This document shows, one piece after another, positions 49,636 through 58,727 of a stretch of DNA of 64,000 nt. The notes under the pieces were generated by a model that had not been told where the DNA came from, ran no database searches, and worked only from the letters and a program-made list of their open reading frames with translations. Where the stretch lies: contig JAMPGY010000001.1 of NCBI GenBank assembly GCA_023663705.1, positions 231,348-295,347 of the forward strand, given 5' to 3'. Within the stretch, counting starts at the first letter, position 1. Each line of letters opens with the position of its first letter. The position numbers and the translations under genes are program-made. This DNA comes from Clostridium sp. (GTDB lineage: Bacteria > Bacteroidota > Bacteroidia > Bacteroidales > Bacteroidaceae).

Positions 49636-51948
49636 ATGAAAAAGACTTTCCGACGAATCTTTCTACTGGGGGCAATGACGATGGCCGGTGCGGCAGTGTA
49701 TGCCCGGCAGGAACTTCCTGCCTCTGTGGTGAGTATGGCTTATGACGCCGTCACGGTCGCATCCGGTGTTTCATCCTCCGATGTCGTCCTTTCGCCTGTG
49801 CCGCAACGGGTGGAATGGGGCGACTGGGCTTTTGACCGTTCTACATTTACTTTCAAGCTGAGTGGTCGGTTGGACGAGACCACGCGCGCGTTGCTGACGG
49901 ATCGTTTCCGCATCGGCGGACGCGGCGATCGGAACGTACCCATTATTCTCGGCCGGCGTGGCGATAAGGCCGTGCGCCGTTGGAAGAAGCATATCCCCGA
50001 GCACGCCGAGGGCTACTACCTGTGCGTGGAACCCAACCGTATCGTCGTGGCCGGTCACGACGATGCCGGACTCTACTATGGCGTGCAGACCCTCCTCCAG
50101 GTCACGGCCAATCCGCGCGTGAGGAGTGTCACCGTCACCGACTGGCCCATGACTGCAGTACGTGGTGTGATCGAGGGGTTCTACGGCAATCCTTGGTCGT
50201 TTGAAGACCGATTGAGCCAATTCCGTTTCTGCGGTGCCAACAAGATGAACATCTACATCTATGGTCCCAAGGACGATGTTTATCACCACCGCCGCTGGTA
50301 TGAGCCCTATCCCGAGGCTGAGGCCGAGCGCATGCGGCAGCTTGTGAAGGCAGCCGCCGACCATCGTGTGAAGTTTGTCTGGGCTATGCATCCGAGCAAC
50401 TCCATCGTGTCTGAAGCAGACCGCAAACGCGCTCTTGAAAAGTTTGAACAGATGTATAATCTGGGCGTGCGTGCATTCGCCATCTTTTTCGACGACATCT
50501 CAGCCAAGAGCGTCAACGACCAGGTGGCTTATCTTAATTTCCTCACCGATGAGTTTGTGGACAGCAAGGGGGATGTGGAGCCGATGATCGTGTGTCCTAC
50601 GCAGTACAACAAGGCATGGTCCGGTGGTGACTATCTCTCTACAATGGGCATGCAGCTCTATCCCGACATCCGCATTATGTGGACAGGTAATTCCGTGTGT
50701 GATATGATTCAGCGTGAGGATGCCGACTGGTTTACGGAGCAGACAGGGCGCAAACCTTTCATTTGGCTCAACTATCCCGTCAACGACTACGGCCAGCACA
50801 ACCTGCTTATGGGGCCGCTGGTGGACAACGGTACCGATGTGTACGACCGCGTGAGTGCGTTCTGTTCCAATCCCATGCAGTATGCAGAGGCCTCCAAGGT
50901 GGTGCTCTACAGTATAGCCGACTATGCATGGAACCCGTCGGCTTTCGAACCTTTTGCAGCTTGGGAACGCGCCATCCGTACCCTCATGCCCGGTCATGAA
51001 GAGGCTTTCGGTCGTTTCTGCCGCAGCAATGTGGATGTGGCGCCGAACACCCATGCTCTGCGCGTGCTCCACGAGACACCCGAATTTGAAGCGTTGACGC
51101 GGCTTTATCCTGAGATTGAGGGATTGAATGCCCGTGGAGCCTACAACGAATATTTCAGTGTTTCGCTCGCCGCAGCTGAGGAGTTGATCGGTTTGAAAGG
51201 ACAATCGCCACTGGTGGATGAGATAAGCGAGTTTGTGGAGTGTTACGGTCTGCAAGCTCGTCGCGGACAATTGATGACTGATATGGCACGAGCCCTGGAG
51301 GTGGTGGATCCCGCATCCCAGCAGCAGGGTGATGCGGAGGCTTTCATCCGTGCCTACACCGAATATAAGGCACTTACCGATGAAGCTTCGCGTCTGGTAA
51401 GCCGCGGTTTTGAGGGCAGTATCCAGTCCGTTCAGCCCCATACGGCCACACTCCATGTGGAACCCTTCATCAAGCGCACGGTGCAGACACTTGTGGAGCG
51501 TTTCAAGGCTACGGGAGCGGAGTATCCCGAGGGACTTTTCCCCGATATGGTGCTCGAAAGCGGTACTTATTTCATCAAATCGGGCGGCCGCTTCCTGACC
51601 AATGTGGACGGTAGCCAGGAACCCACGTGGGTGGCTGCTCCGGACACGATCAACGAAGGACGTCAGCGCTGGATCATCACCTTTGAGGGAGCTGTGGAGC
51701 GCTACAGCATCCGCAACGAGTGGGACAAGCGTTATGTAAACGAGGTGTGCCGTTTCGGTAGGAATGCTTACGACGAGAACTGGAACACCTACGTGCTCAC
51801 CTGTGCTGCCGACGGACGTTTCTCAATCCGTAATGCCGGCAATGGCGGTTCGGCCTACTGGCTTCCCGAGGGCAATCGTCTGGGGCGCGAGAGCAAACCG
51901 GCCGAAGCAGAGGTGTTTGAAATCATACTGGTGGGCGGGGCGAATTGA
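49636..51948 (+). CDS. GH84 family beta-N-acetylglucosaminidase
   Basis: Cleaves terminal beta-GlcNAc with substrate-assisted catalysis. The 770-residue protein has a signal peptide, an N-terminal GH20b-like domain (about 50-165; VVLSPVPQRVEWGDWAF), the GH84 barrel (170-440) with RGVIEGFYGNPWSFEDRLSQ and the catalytic pair Asp286-Asp287 in FAIFFDDISA, a helical part, and a beta-trefoil-like C-terminal module (from about 650, YFIKSGGRFLTNVDGSQ, then RYSIRNEWDKRYVN). It ends without a T9SS tail (EVFEIILVGGAN), unlike the GH95 enzyme just upstream, so the two are probably sorted differently. A terminator follows at 51973. Confidence 0.92.
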   Translation: MKKTFRRIFLLGAMTMAGAAVYARQELPASVVSMAYDAVTVASGVSSSDVVLSPVPQRVEWGDWAFDRSTFTFKLSGRLDETTRALLTDRFRIGGRGDRNVPIILGRRGDKAVRRWKKHIPEHAEGYYLCVEPNRIVVAGHDDAGLYYGVQTLLQVTANPRVRSVTVTDWPMTAVRGVIEGFYGNPWSFEDRLSQFRFCGANKMNIYIYGPKDDVYHHRRWYEPYPEAEAERMRQLVKAAADHRVKFVWAMHPSNSIVSEADRKRALEKFEQMYNLGVRAFAIFFDDISAKSVNDQVAYLNFLTDEFVDSKGDVEPMIVCPTQYNKAWSGGDYLSTMGMQLYPDIRIMWTGNSVCDMIQREDADWFTEQTGRKPFIWLNYPVNDYGQHNLLMGPLVDNGTDVYDRVSAFCSNPMQYAEASKVVLYSIADYAWNPSAFEPFAAWERAIRTLMPGHEEAFGRFCRSNVDVAPNTHALRVLHETPEFEALTRLYPEIEGLNARGAYNEYFSVSLAAAEELIGLKGQSPLVDEISEFVECYGLQARRGQLMTDMARALEVVDPASQQQGDAEAFIRAYTEYKALTDEASRLVSRGFEGSIQSVQPHTATLHVEPFIKRTVQTLVERFKATGAEYPEGLFPDMVLESGTYFIKSGGRFLTNVDGSQEPTWVAAPDTINEGRQRWIITFEGAVERYSIRNEWDKRYVNEVCRFGRNAYDENWNTYVLTCAADGRFSIRNAGNGGSAYWLPEGNRLGRESKPAEAEVFEIILVGGAN

Positions 51949-51972
51949 TGTTTCCCGTCTTCCGTTAGTCAT

Positions 51973-52005
51973 CGGCCGTCACCTTTCTCCGTGGCGGCCG
52001 TTTTT
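51973..52005 (+). terminator. Rho-independent terminator of the GH84 gene
   Basis: CGGCCGTCAC (51973-51982) pairs with GTGGCGGCCG (51991-52000), one G-U pair, followed by TTTTT. The remaining gap to 52325 contains a promoter and a 32-codon frame. Confidence 0.88.
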
Positions 52006-52135
52006 CATTCTGCTCTCTGTAGGTTCCCGTATTTTCCGGTTGGCTTTGTTTTCTCCTTCGGGGATCCGCGTTGTCAGCCTTTGTGTCCGCTACTCTGTAT
52101 CCCCCTTTGCGCTTGCTTCCTATTGATTTATGTCG

Positions 52136-52143
52136 TATCTTTG
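52136..52143 (+). promoter_or_regulatory. -7 promoter box (TATCTTTG) upstream of the acyltransferase
   Basis: TATCTTTG 182 bases before the acyltransferase start; a second, imperfect TAATCTTTG lies near 52301. If the first is used, the leader contains a short open frame. Confidence 0.55.
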
Positions 52144-52182
52144 CCTCTACGGAAGTTGTTTCCTGCTTTCCGTCCTTCGCTT

Positions 52183-52281
52183 ATGGAAAACATTATCAAT
52201 AGAATGCGATCGTTTTATCCCGTGTCCGTAGATCCGGAGGGCAAGAATTTTTATTGTGCCCATCCAAGCGAATCTTTCTGA
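52183..52281 (+). CDS. Possible 32-residue leader peptide
   Basis: ATG at 52183 opens a short frame (MENIINRMRSFYPVSVDPEG, then KNFYCAHPSESF and stop) lying 39 bases after a -7 promoter box and 44 bases before the acyltransferase. It has no repeated codons typical of classical attenuators. I have no family match; it may be a small protein, a leader peptide or chance. Confidence 0.25.
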   Translation: MENIINRMRSFYPVSVDPEGKNFYCAHPSESF

Positions 52282-52325
52282 CGAAAATATGTGTAATAAT
52301 CTTTGTATAATGAAAAAAAGAGTGT

Positions 52326-53477
52326 ATGAAAAAGAATGAAAGTGTGCGTCGTCACAGCATTGGATGGATTGACTTGTTGCGTGTACTGGCCTGTTTCCTT
52401 GTAGTGTTCTCCCATTGTTGCGATGCCTTCGTCGGTCAGTTCGACACGGACCGCGGTGCCTTCCTCACGGGGGTATTTCTGGGTAGTTTGGTGCGTCCTT
52501 GTGTGCCGCTGTTTGTGATGATGACGGGTGTGCTGCTGCTACCGTTGCGTCCGGATACGCGGATGACAGACTTTTGGAGCCGTCGTATCAGTCGCATTCT
52601 TGTGCCGCTTGTGGTGTGGTCGTTGATGCTGCCTGTGGCTGCTTTCGTCTATTTTCATTGGGTCAATCCTGCCACGCACAACCCGTTGTTATCAGTGGCC
52701 GACTATACGTCGGGCTCGCTTGTAGAGCGCCTCACCACGTTCGTTTTCAACTTCAATTTCGACACCGTGCCCCTATGGTATCTCTATATGCTCATTGGGC
52801 TCTACCTGTTTATGCCTCTGCTCAACGCTTGGCTGACGCAGGCTTCGCGTAGCGACCTTCAGGCCGTGCTCGGTCTGTGGGGTATTACGCTCGTGCTTCC
52901 CTATATCAAGATGGCGGCACCCTTGCTGGGTTATCAGGGCAATTACGGCAATATGGAACTGTTGGGTGGTTGCGATTGGAATCCCTACGGCACGTTTTAC
53001 TACTTTTCCGGTTTCATGGGTTACCTCATCCTGGCCTATTATCTCATAAAGTATCCCCTGCAGTGGTCGTGGCGTCGTGTGTGGATCGTATGCACACCCT
53101 TGTTTGCCGTAGGATACGCTATTACGTCATGGGGCTATGTGCTGATGCAGAATTATTTTCCGGGAAACTACGCTTATCTTGAGATTGTGTGGTATTTCTC
53201 TGGAATCAATGTGTTTATGATGACGTTGCCCGTGTTCGTCATTGTGCAAAAGTGGAATGTGCACCCCCGAGCATGGTTGTCTCGTTTGGCCTCTCTGTCG
53301 TTCGGTATTTATCTGTGTCACTATATCTTCGTCTTTGTCTGTTACGATGTGTTTGACTATCTGATGTTGCCGGCTACAGTGCGTATCTTTTCGGCTGCTG
53401 TCACAACCTTTGTCTTGGCTTCAGCCGTCACATGGATGCTCAGCCGCAATTGCTGGACGCGGCGTGCGGTATCTTAG
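52326..53477 (+). CDS. Membrane acyltransferase (acyltransferase 3 family)
   Basis: A 383-residue integral membrane protein with about ten helices and the features of the Acyl_transf_3 family: WIDLLRVLACFLVVFSHCCD at the N-terminus with the catalytic His in FSHCCD, the RPCVPLFVMMTGVLLLPLRP segment and FWSRRISRILVPLVVWSLML. These enzymes move acetyl or other acyl groups onto sugars of surface polysaccharide, LPS or peptidoglycan. No polysaccharide cluster is nearby, so the acceptor cannot be named. The ATG at 52326 follows an AAAAAAAGAG stretch. Confidence 0.85.
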   Translation: MKKNESVRRHSIGWIDLLRVLACFLVVFSHCCDAFVGQFDTDRGAFLTGVFLGSLVRPCVPLFVMMTGVLLLPLRPDTRMTDFWSRRISRILVPLVVWSLMLPVAAFVYFHWVNPATHNPLLSVADYTSGSLVERLTTFVFNFNFDTVPLWYLYMLIGLYLFMPLLNAWLTQASRSDLQAVLGLWGITLVLPYIKMAAPLLGYQGNYGNMELLGGCDWNPYGTFYYFSGFMGYLILAYYLIKYPLQWSWRRVWIVCTPLFAVGYAITSWGYVLMQNYFPGNYAYLEIVWYFSGINVFMMTLPVFVIVQKWNVHPRAWLSRLASLSFGIYLCHYIFVFVCYDVFDYLMLPATVRIFSAAVTTFVLASAVTWMLSRNCWTRRAVS

Positions 53478-53530
53478 TTGAATGTAAAGATTGGCTTATG
53501 GGGTAAGGGGTTGCTTCAATTCTTCACATC

Positions 53531-55768
53531 TTAATCCACTCCGTAGCTGTGCATTCCACCCAACAGGAAGTTCACACCGAAATAAGTGACAAGCACCGTG
53601 AGAAAAGCCGCCACGCAAAAGGTGTGGAACACAACGGGACGACGCAGGAGGGGCAGTGAGGACGTGTGGAGCGCTGAGGCATAGACCAGCAGTGTGATGA
53701 GGGCCCACACTTCCTTGGGATCCCATCCCCAATAGCGCCCCCATGAAACATTCGCCCACACGGCACCGATGAAAATACCCGTTGCCAGCAGGAACACGGC
53801 GGGGTAGAGCAGCAGATGGCTTACTGTTTGCAGATGTTCGAGCTTCTCTGTGCTGTCTCGTTTGGACAGAGCGTGCAATAGCAGTGCTGTCAGCCCGTTG
53901 AACAGTGTGAAGGACAGTAGCGAGTAGGCCACCATGATGACCGCCACATGGATGCTGAGCAGGGGGGATTGCAGCACGGGCATGAGCAGTGTGATCTGTG
54001 GGTTGGCTTCGCCCAGCATAGCCACCATCAACGTCAGACCGCACACGAGAAATCCGAAAGGCAGTGCGGCCGCAAATCTCCGGGCAAAAATCAGTGAGAG
54101 CGCGGCGCAGCAGGCCGACATGAACATCATAGTCTCGTGACCGTTGGCCAGCGGGGCGTGTCCGCTCACGAATCCGCGCAGCGAGAGCATCACGACGAGA
54201 TAGACGAACAGAGTGCCCATGAGCGTGGTGAGTATCGGGTTCAGGAAGCGGTTTGCTTGCCGGTCGGTGATGAGGCGACGCAGATAGAGTCCGAAGGTCA
54301 GTATTCCCAAGGTTATTGATAGCATGGCGATCGGGCGGTTGCAGCCCAGTCGGTTGTAGAACCGCTCGGCTTCGAATTGAGCTTCCGAGGGTAATGTGCC
54401 GGAAGCCTCACGTTGCTGATAGCGGCGTATTTTAGCCGCCACCTCTTCCGTGTCTGCATAACGGCCTGAGAGCACCATCTCGGCCATATAGTTCAGGCTG
54501 CTGCGTACGAAAATCCATTGCTCCTCGGGTGTGTCTGCAGGCATCTTGTCTGCTGGCGAGTACCACACGGCATCGCCTCCGTTCGTTCCGATAGGATAGA
54601 TGCGCAACAGGCTACCGGTGCATAGCATGCTTACGAGCGTGAATTTTTCATTGGCATCTTCGGCCGCTTTGCGGCTGACGGGATTGCCGTCTCCCGTCAT
54701 TGCGTTGTCCAACTTGTATCCGTCCGTGCCGATGAAGTCGGTCAGTCTGGCATGGTCGTCATGGATGTTCAGCAATTGCTGAACGCCTTTATCCTTGACG
54801 CGTATCATGGGCTCGTTTTTCCAGTCATCGTAGTAAAAGAACCATCCCGTCATCACCTGTTCGGCCGTCAGTCCGTGCCAGGTGTCGCGTCCGCATAATT
54901 TCACGGTGAAGTCGCGTGCCAAAGTCTGTAGCGGACAGATACGGTCGTTGTAGTATACATAGATCCGTCCGATCTGTTCGGCTGTTTCGGCCGGTAATGT
55001 CTGGGGCCGGGAAGCTTGGCCCGCTTGTGCTCCGCCGGTGGTCACTGCGATAAGCAGTAGTGTGACCGTACCCCGTGCGTGGCGCAACAGGCGACGAAAA
55101 TGACTGTCGCGTTCTGCAAAGAAAAACAGCATCGCAGCCAGTAACAGGGCATATCCCGTATAGGTGATGGCTATACCCCAAGGGTCGTAGGCCACTGCCA
55201 GTGTGGTGCCGTGTCCGTCGTCATCGTAGCTCGACTGATAGAAACGGTAATGGCGATGGCGGAAGATGCGATTCATTGACACGAGTCCTTGGCGGGTTGT
55301 TCCGTTGTCGGTGTCGTGCACGGTAATATGGCTCACGAAGTCCATCGGAGTGTGTGTGCCGGGGTAGCGTATGAGCTGAAATTCGTCCAGGGTTATTTCA
55401 AAGGGAAACATCCGGTCGCCCTGTTCGGTATAGAATCCCGGTATCGGTTCATCGCCTTGTCTCAGGTGGACACTGCCTTGCATACCTGTGATGTGTGTGG
55501 TGAGGGCACCGGTCAGTATCAGCACGAGTGCCAGGTGGATGGTCAGAGTGGCCGACCGGCGGTACATCCTACACCTTATTATATATAGCAGACCGGTGAG
55601 AGTCATCACCCCCCACAGGGCGATCACCGTCGGCGAGCGGTAGAGGAGTCGCGAGGCCACTTCGTTGCCGTAGGTCTTCTCCACTAGAGTCGCGGCCATC
55701 AGCACACAAGTGAGTAGGGCGGCCAAGCCGAAAGAAATCCGTTTCAGCCAAAGATTAAGTATGTTCAT
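53531..55768 (-). CDS. Cytochrome c biogenesis protein, ResB-CcsA fusion
   Basis: A 745-residue membrane protein of system II cytochrome c maturation, which moves haem across the membrane and attaches it to apocytochrome c. The N-terminal half (residues about 1-430) is ResB/Ccs1-like, with helices near 10-30, 45-65 and 70-95 and a periplasmic domain. The C-terminal half is CcsA-like, with the haem-binding WWD-type motif in VSWGRYWGWDPKEVWALITL and conserved His in hydrophobic helices. Fused forms are standard in Bacteroidetes and epsilon-proteobacteria. The start at 55768 (MNILNLWLKRISFG) was preferred over a frame from 55840 that overlaps the promoter. No nrfHA genes are adjacent. Confidence 0.88.
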   Translation of the reverse strand: MNILNLWLKRISFGLAALLTCVLMAATLVEKTYGNEVASRLLYRSPTVIALWGVMTLTGLLYIIRCRMYRRSATLTIHLALVLILTGALTTHITGMQGSVHLRQGDEPIPGFYTEQGDRMFPFEITLDEFQLIRYPGTHTPMDFVSHITVHDTDNGTTRQGLVSMNRIFRHRHYRFYQSSYDDDGHGTTLAVAYDPWGIAITYTGYALLLAAMLFFFAERDSHFRRLLRHARGTVTLLLIAVTTGGAQAGQASRPQTLPAETAEQIGRIYVYYNDRICPLQTLARDFTVKLCGRDTWHGLTAEQVMTGWFFYYDDWKNEPMIRVKDKGVQQLLNIHDDHARLTDFIGTDGYKLDNAMTGDGNPVSRKAAEDANEKFTLVSMLCTGSLLRIYPIGTNGGDAVWYSPADKMPADTPEEQWIFVRSSLNYMAEMVLSGRYADTEEVAAKIRRYQQREASGTLPSEAQFEAERFYNRLGCNRPIAMLSITLGILTFGLYLRRLITDRQANRFLNPILTTLMGTLFVYLVVMLSLRGFVSGHAPLANGHETMMFMSACCAALSLIFARRFAAALPFGFLVCGLTLMVAMLGEANPQITLLMPVLQSPLLSIHVAVIMVAYSLLSFTLFNGLTALLLHALSKRDSTEKLEHLQTVSHLLLYPAVFLLATGIFIGAVWANVSWGRYWGWDPKEVWALITLLVYASALHTSSLPLLRRPVVFHTFCVAAFLTVLVTYFGVNFLLGGMHSYGVD

Positions 55769-55787
55769 AGAATGGGAATTTTGACTG

Positions 55788-55795
55788 CAAAGATA
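55788..55795 (-). promoter_or_regulatory. -7 promoter box (TATCTTTG) of the ResB-CcsA gene
   Basis: TATCTTTG on the minus strand, 19 bases before the ATG at 55768. Confidence 0.7.
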
Positions 55796-55889
55796 CGGAA
55801 ATCCCTCTTTACAATCAGAAACGGCATGCAAAATACCCAATTTATGTAAAAAGATCAGTGCCGAGGCAGGACTGTTCGATGGAATTGCT

Positions 55890-55897
55890 TATTTTTG
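55890..55897 (+). promoter_or_regulatory. -7 promoter box (TATTTTTG) of the META gene
   Basis: TATTTTTG 44 bases before the ATG at 55942; an in-frame ATG at 55858 lies upstream of the box. Confidence 0.6.
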
Positions 55898-55941
55898 TTC
55901 TTCTTATATTAGGAAATCAATACTTAAAATCATTAGAAGGT

Positions 55942-56358
55942 ATGAAAATTCAAGCAAAGATTTGTGCTGCTCTTCTGGCATGTCTGAGTATGGTGGCGTG
56001 TAAGAGTGTAAGACCGGACATGCTGGACGGCGAATGGGCTGTCACGGAAATTGCCGGTGAGAAGATTGAACCAACGGATCAGACACCATTTATCGGTTTC
56101 CGTGTGGAGGCCGGCGAAGTGTATGGTTTTACAGGATGCAACCGTCTGACCGGTACGACAGACTTCAAGAAAGTTGCCGGTGGCGAGGCTGATTTCGACC
56201 GATTGGGTATGACTCGTATGCTCTGCATGGATGATGTTTACGAACAGCCCTTCATGGAGGCGCTCAACACGGCCAAACACGTCAGTCTGGAGGGTGATAT
56301 ACTCACGTTGACAGATGAAAATGGCACTGTTGTGCTTCGGTTTAGCAAAAAGAAGTGA
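55942..56358 (+). CDS. META domain (HslJ-like) lipoprotein
   Basis: A 138-residue lipoprotein starting MKIQAKICAALLACLSMVAC with the lipidated Cys at 20. The META domain follows: LDGEWAVTEIAGEKIEPTDQ, the family signature VYGFTGCNRLTGTTDF, MTRMLCMDDVYEQPFMEALN and LTLTDENGTVVLRFSK. META/HslJ domains occur in heat-shock or stress-related envelope proteins with unclear function. It has its own promoter and is divergent from the ResB-CcsA gene. A hairpin lies after it. Confidence 0.85.
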   Translation: MKIQAKICAALLACLSMVACKSVRPDMLDGEWAVTEIAGEKIEPTDQTPFIGFRVEAGEVYGFTGCNRLTGTTDFKKVAGGEADFDRLGMTRMLCMDDVYEQPFMEALNTAKHVSLEGDILTLTDENGTVVLRFSKKK

Positions 56359-56374
56359 CTCTTAATTCACAATC

Positions 56375-56404
56375 GGGGACTGTTTGCCAAAGTAAACAGT
56401 CCCC
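56375..56404. terminator. Hairpin between META and murF genes
   Basis: GGGGACTGTTT (56375-56385) pairs perfectly with AAACAGTCCCC (56394-56404), between two convergent genes. No T run on either side, so termination strength is uncertain. Confidence 0.6.
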
Positions 56405-56420
56405 TCATTGCGAATCAAAC

Positions 56421-57719
56421 TTAAAGTAGTTCGGGCAGTTGGTAAAGTTTCGTGCTGTGGCTACCTTTTATCAATATGGTGAAACCGGTGGGTTGTTCCT
56501 GCAGGATGGCATCTTTCACTTGTTCCACATTGTCAAAGGTGCGGAACTCAGTAGCGGTGGCTTTGAAGCATGATCCCACGAGCCATGCTTGTTCCACATC
56601 CGATGTCTTCAGTTGTTCCACGATGCTGCGGTGTGCTTCCGTGCTCACGCATCCCAGTTCCTTCATGTCGCCCAATATCACCATTTTTTTTCCGCAGTCC
56701 AGTCGGCTGAAGTTCGTCAGTGCGGCTGTCATGCTGGTCAGGTTGGCGTTGTAGGTGTCGATAATCAGCCGGTTGTGCTCCGTTTCTTTCCATTGCGAAC
56801 GGTTGTTGCCCGGTGTGTAGTCAGCCAGTGCGTGGCAGATGTCCTTCTCACTTACGCCCAATGTGTATCCGGCGGTAGCTGCTGCCAGCAAATTGCTCAG
56901 GTTGTAGTCGCCAATCAGTTGACTTTGCACCTCGTGCCATGTTCCGCCTTCCGCACGCCAGCGGAAACGCAGACAAGGTGTGCATCCTGTGGCTTCGCCC
57001 TCCACGGTGGTGCCTGTTTCTCCGGGCGCACCGTAGCGGATGGTCTTCAGCCCTTCGGTGAGTGGCATCAGGTGGGTGTTGTCCTTATGTATCAACACAG
57101 TCCCCCCTTTGTGTCTCAGGTAATCATACAGTTCACTTTTTGTACGTACCACGCCTTCAAACGAGCCGAAGCCCTCGATGTGGCAGATGCCCACGTTGGT
57201 GATGATGCCGTAGTTGGCGTCCGCTATTTCCGACAGCGCCTTGATTTCGCCCGGATGGTTGGCACCTGTTTCGACGACGGCAATCTCGTGTTCAGGAGTC
57301 AGTTGCAGCAATGTCAGAGGCACACCGATATGGTTGTTCAGGTTGCCCTGCGTATACCACACGCGATATTTCCGTTTCAGCACGGCTGCCATCAGTTCTT
57401 TAGTGGTGGTTTTGCCGTTGGTGCCTGTCACCTGCACTATGGGTATGCCCAATGCCCGTCGGTGGTGTGCTGCCAGTTGTTGCAGTGTGACTAAAGCATT
57501 GTCCACCACGATATAACGCGGATCCCCTTCGGGTGCCACAGTAGGGTCGTCCACCACGGCATAGGCACAGCCCGCTTCCAGCGCTTTGGCTGCAAATCTG
57601 TTTCCGTCAAACGATTCGCCCCTGAGAGCAAAGAATAAGGCGTTTTCGGGACAGGAGCGGCTGTCTGTCGTCACCTGCGGATGCTCTTTGTAAATGCTGT
57701 AAAGCCTTTCGATGTTCAT
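56421..57719 (-). CDS. murF: UDP-N-acetylmuramoyl-tripeptide--D-alanyl-D-alanine ligase
   Basis: Adds D-Ala-D-Ala to complete the peptidoglycan precursor. The 432-residue Mur ligase has an N-terminal substrate domain (VTTDSRSCPENALFFALRGE), the ATP-binding loop in VQVTGTNGKTTTKELMAAVL, TQGNLNNHIGVPLTLL, VVETGANHPGEIKALSEIA and a C-terminal domain with IIDTYNANLTSMTAALTNF and KKMVILGDMKELG. It is not in a dcw cluster; in Bacteroidales murF is often elsewhere than the other mur genes. A -7 box lies at 57745-57752. Confidence 0.95.
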   Translation of the reverse strand: MNIERLYSIYKEHPQVTTDSRSCPENALFFALRGESFDGNRFAAKALEAGCAYAVVDDPTVAPEGDPRYIVVDNALVTLQQLAAHHRRALGIPIVQVTGTNGKTTTKELMAAVLKRKYRVWYTQGNLNNHIGVPLTLLQLTPEHEIAVVETGANHPGEIKALSEIADANYGIITNVGICHIEGFGSFEGVVRTKSELYDYLRHKGGTVLIHKDNTHLMPLTEGLKTIRYGAPGETGTTVEGEATGCTPCLRFRWRAEGGTWHEVQSQLIGDYNLSNLLAAATAGYTLGVSEKDICHALADYTPGNNRSQWKETEHNRLIIDTYNANLTSMTAALTNFSRLDCGKKMVILGDMKELGCVSTEAHRSIVEQLKTSDVEQAWLVGSCFKATATEFRTFDNVEQVKDAILQEQPTGFTILIKGSHSTKLYQLPELL

Positions 57720-57744
57720 GTCACTTCCTATGTTTAAGCAGATG

Positions 57745-57752
57745 CAAACTTA
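57745..57752 (-). promoter_or_regulatory. -7 promoter box (TAAGTTTG) of murF
   Basis: TAAGTTTG on the minus strand, 25 bases before the murF ATG. Confidence 0.6.
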
Positions 57753-57829
57753 CTACATTTCCGCGAAATAATCGTTCTTTGTCGCTTCACTTTTCAATCT
57801 CATGCGTTTCGTATCCCGATAATTCTGCG

Positions 57830-57837
57830 TACATTTG
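57830..57837 (+). promoter_or_regulatory. -7 promoter box (TACATTTG) of folP-cdaA
   Basis: TACATTTG 28 bases before the folP ATG at 57866. Confidence 0.65.
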
Positions 57838-57865
57838 TCCCGTTGAAACTTTTTGAGTAAATACG

Positions 57866-58717
57866 ATGAAAGGCTTACTTCCTTACACATTGCAGATAAA
57901 CGGACAACTCATTGACTTGTCGGAACCTCAGGTGATGGGTATCCTCAACGTCACGCCCGATTCGTTCTATGCCGGGAGCCGCAAACAGGCAGAGCAGGAC
58001 ATCGCGCAGCGCGTGGAGCAGATACGCGACGAAGGTGGGTCGATGATCGACATAGGTGCTTACTCGTCGCGTCCCGGTGCCGACCACATTCCCGTGGAGG
58101 AGGAGATGAGACGGTTGCGGCGCGGGCTGGACATCGTGCGCCGTGTGGACGCCGGGGCCGTGGTGTCGGTGGACACGTTTCGTGCCGATGTGGCCCGGAT
58201 GTGTGTGGAGGAATACGGTGTGGGTATCATCAATGACATCTCCGGCGGAGAGATGGATAACCGGATGTTCGACACTGTGGCTCGGCTGGGCGTACCTTAC
58301 GTGCTGATGCACATGCAGGGCACGCCGCAGGATATGCAGAGTGAACCGCACTACGATAATGTGGCTACTGAGGTGGCGCGGTCGCTGGCGCTCCGTGTAC
58401 AAAAGTTGCGCACACTGGGTGTCAAAGACATCATTGTTGATCCGGGATTCGGATTTGGCAAGACGTTGGATCACAACTATCAGTTGCTCAATCGCCTGGA
58501 TCAGCTGTCTCTACTCGAATTGCCGTTGCTGGTGGGTGTGTCGCGCAAGTCGATGGTTTATCGCCTGGTGGGCGGCGGTCCCGAGGAGGCGCTCAACGGC
58601 ACTTCCGTGCTCCACACGCTGGCTCTGCTCAAGGGTGCTTCCATTCTCCGTGTTCATGATGTGAAGGCCTGCTGCGAGGTGGTGGCCATCGTGCGTCGGA
58701 TGTTAACAGCCAATTGA
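57866..58717 (+). CDS. folP: Dihydropteroate synthase
   Basis: Joins pABA to the pterin in folate synthesis. The 283-residue TIM-barrel protein shows VMGILNVTPDSFYAGSRKQA, MIDIGAYSSRPGADHIPVEE, VSVDTFRADVARM, GIINDISGGEMDNRMF, YVLMHMQGTPQDMQ, IIVDPGFGFGKTLDHNYQLL and GVSRKSMVYRL, all in the usual order; the SRKS loop is normal. It lies 10 bases ahead of cdaA, a pairing conserved in Bacteroidetes. Confidence 0.95.
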   Translation: MKGLLPYTLQINGQLIDLSEPQVMGILNVTPDSFYAGSRKQAEQDIAQRVEQIRDEGGSMIDIGAYSSRPGADHIPVEEEMRRLRRGLDIVRRVDAGAVVSVDTFRADVARMCVEEYGVGIINDISGGEMDNRMFDTVARLGVPYVLMHMQGTPQDMQSEPHYDNVATEVARSLALRVQKLRTLGVKDIIVDPGFGFGKTLDHNYQLLNRLDQLSLLELPLLVGVSRKSMVYRLVGGGPEEALNGTSVLHTLALLKGASILRVHDVKACCEVVAIVRRMLTAN

Positions 58718-58727
58718 TCTGTACCGT

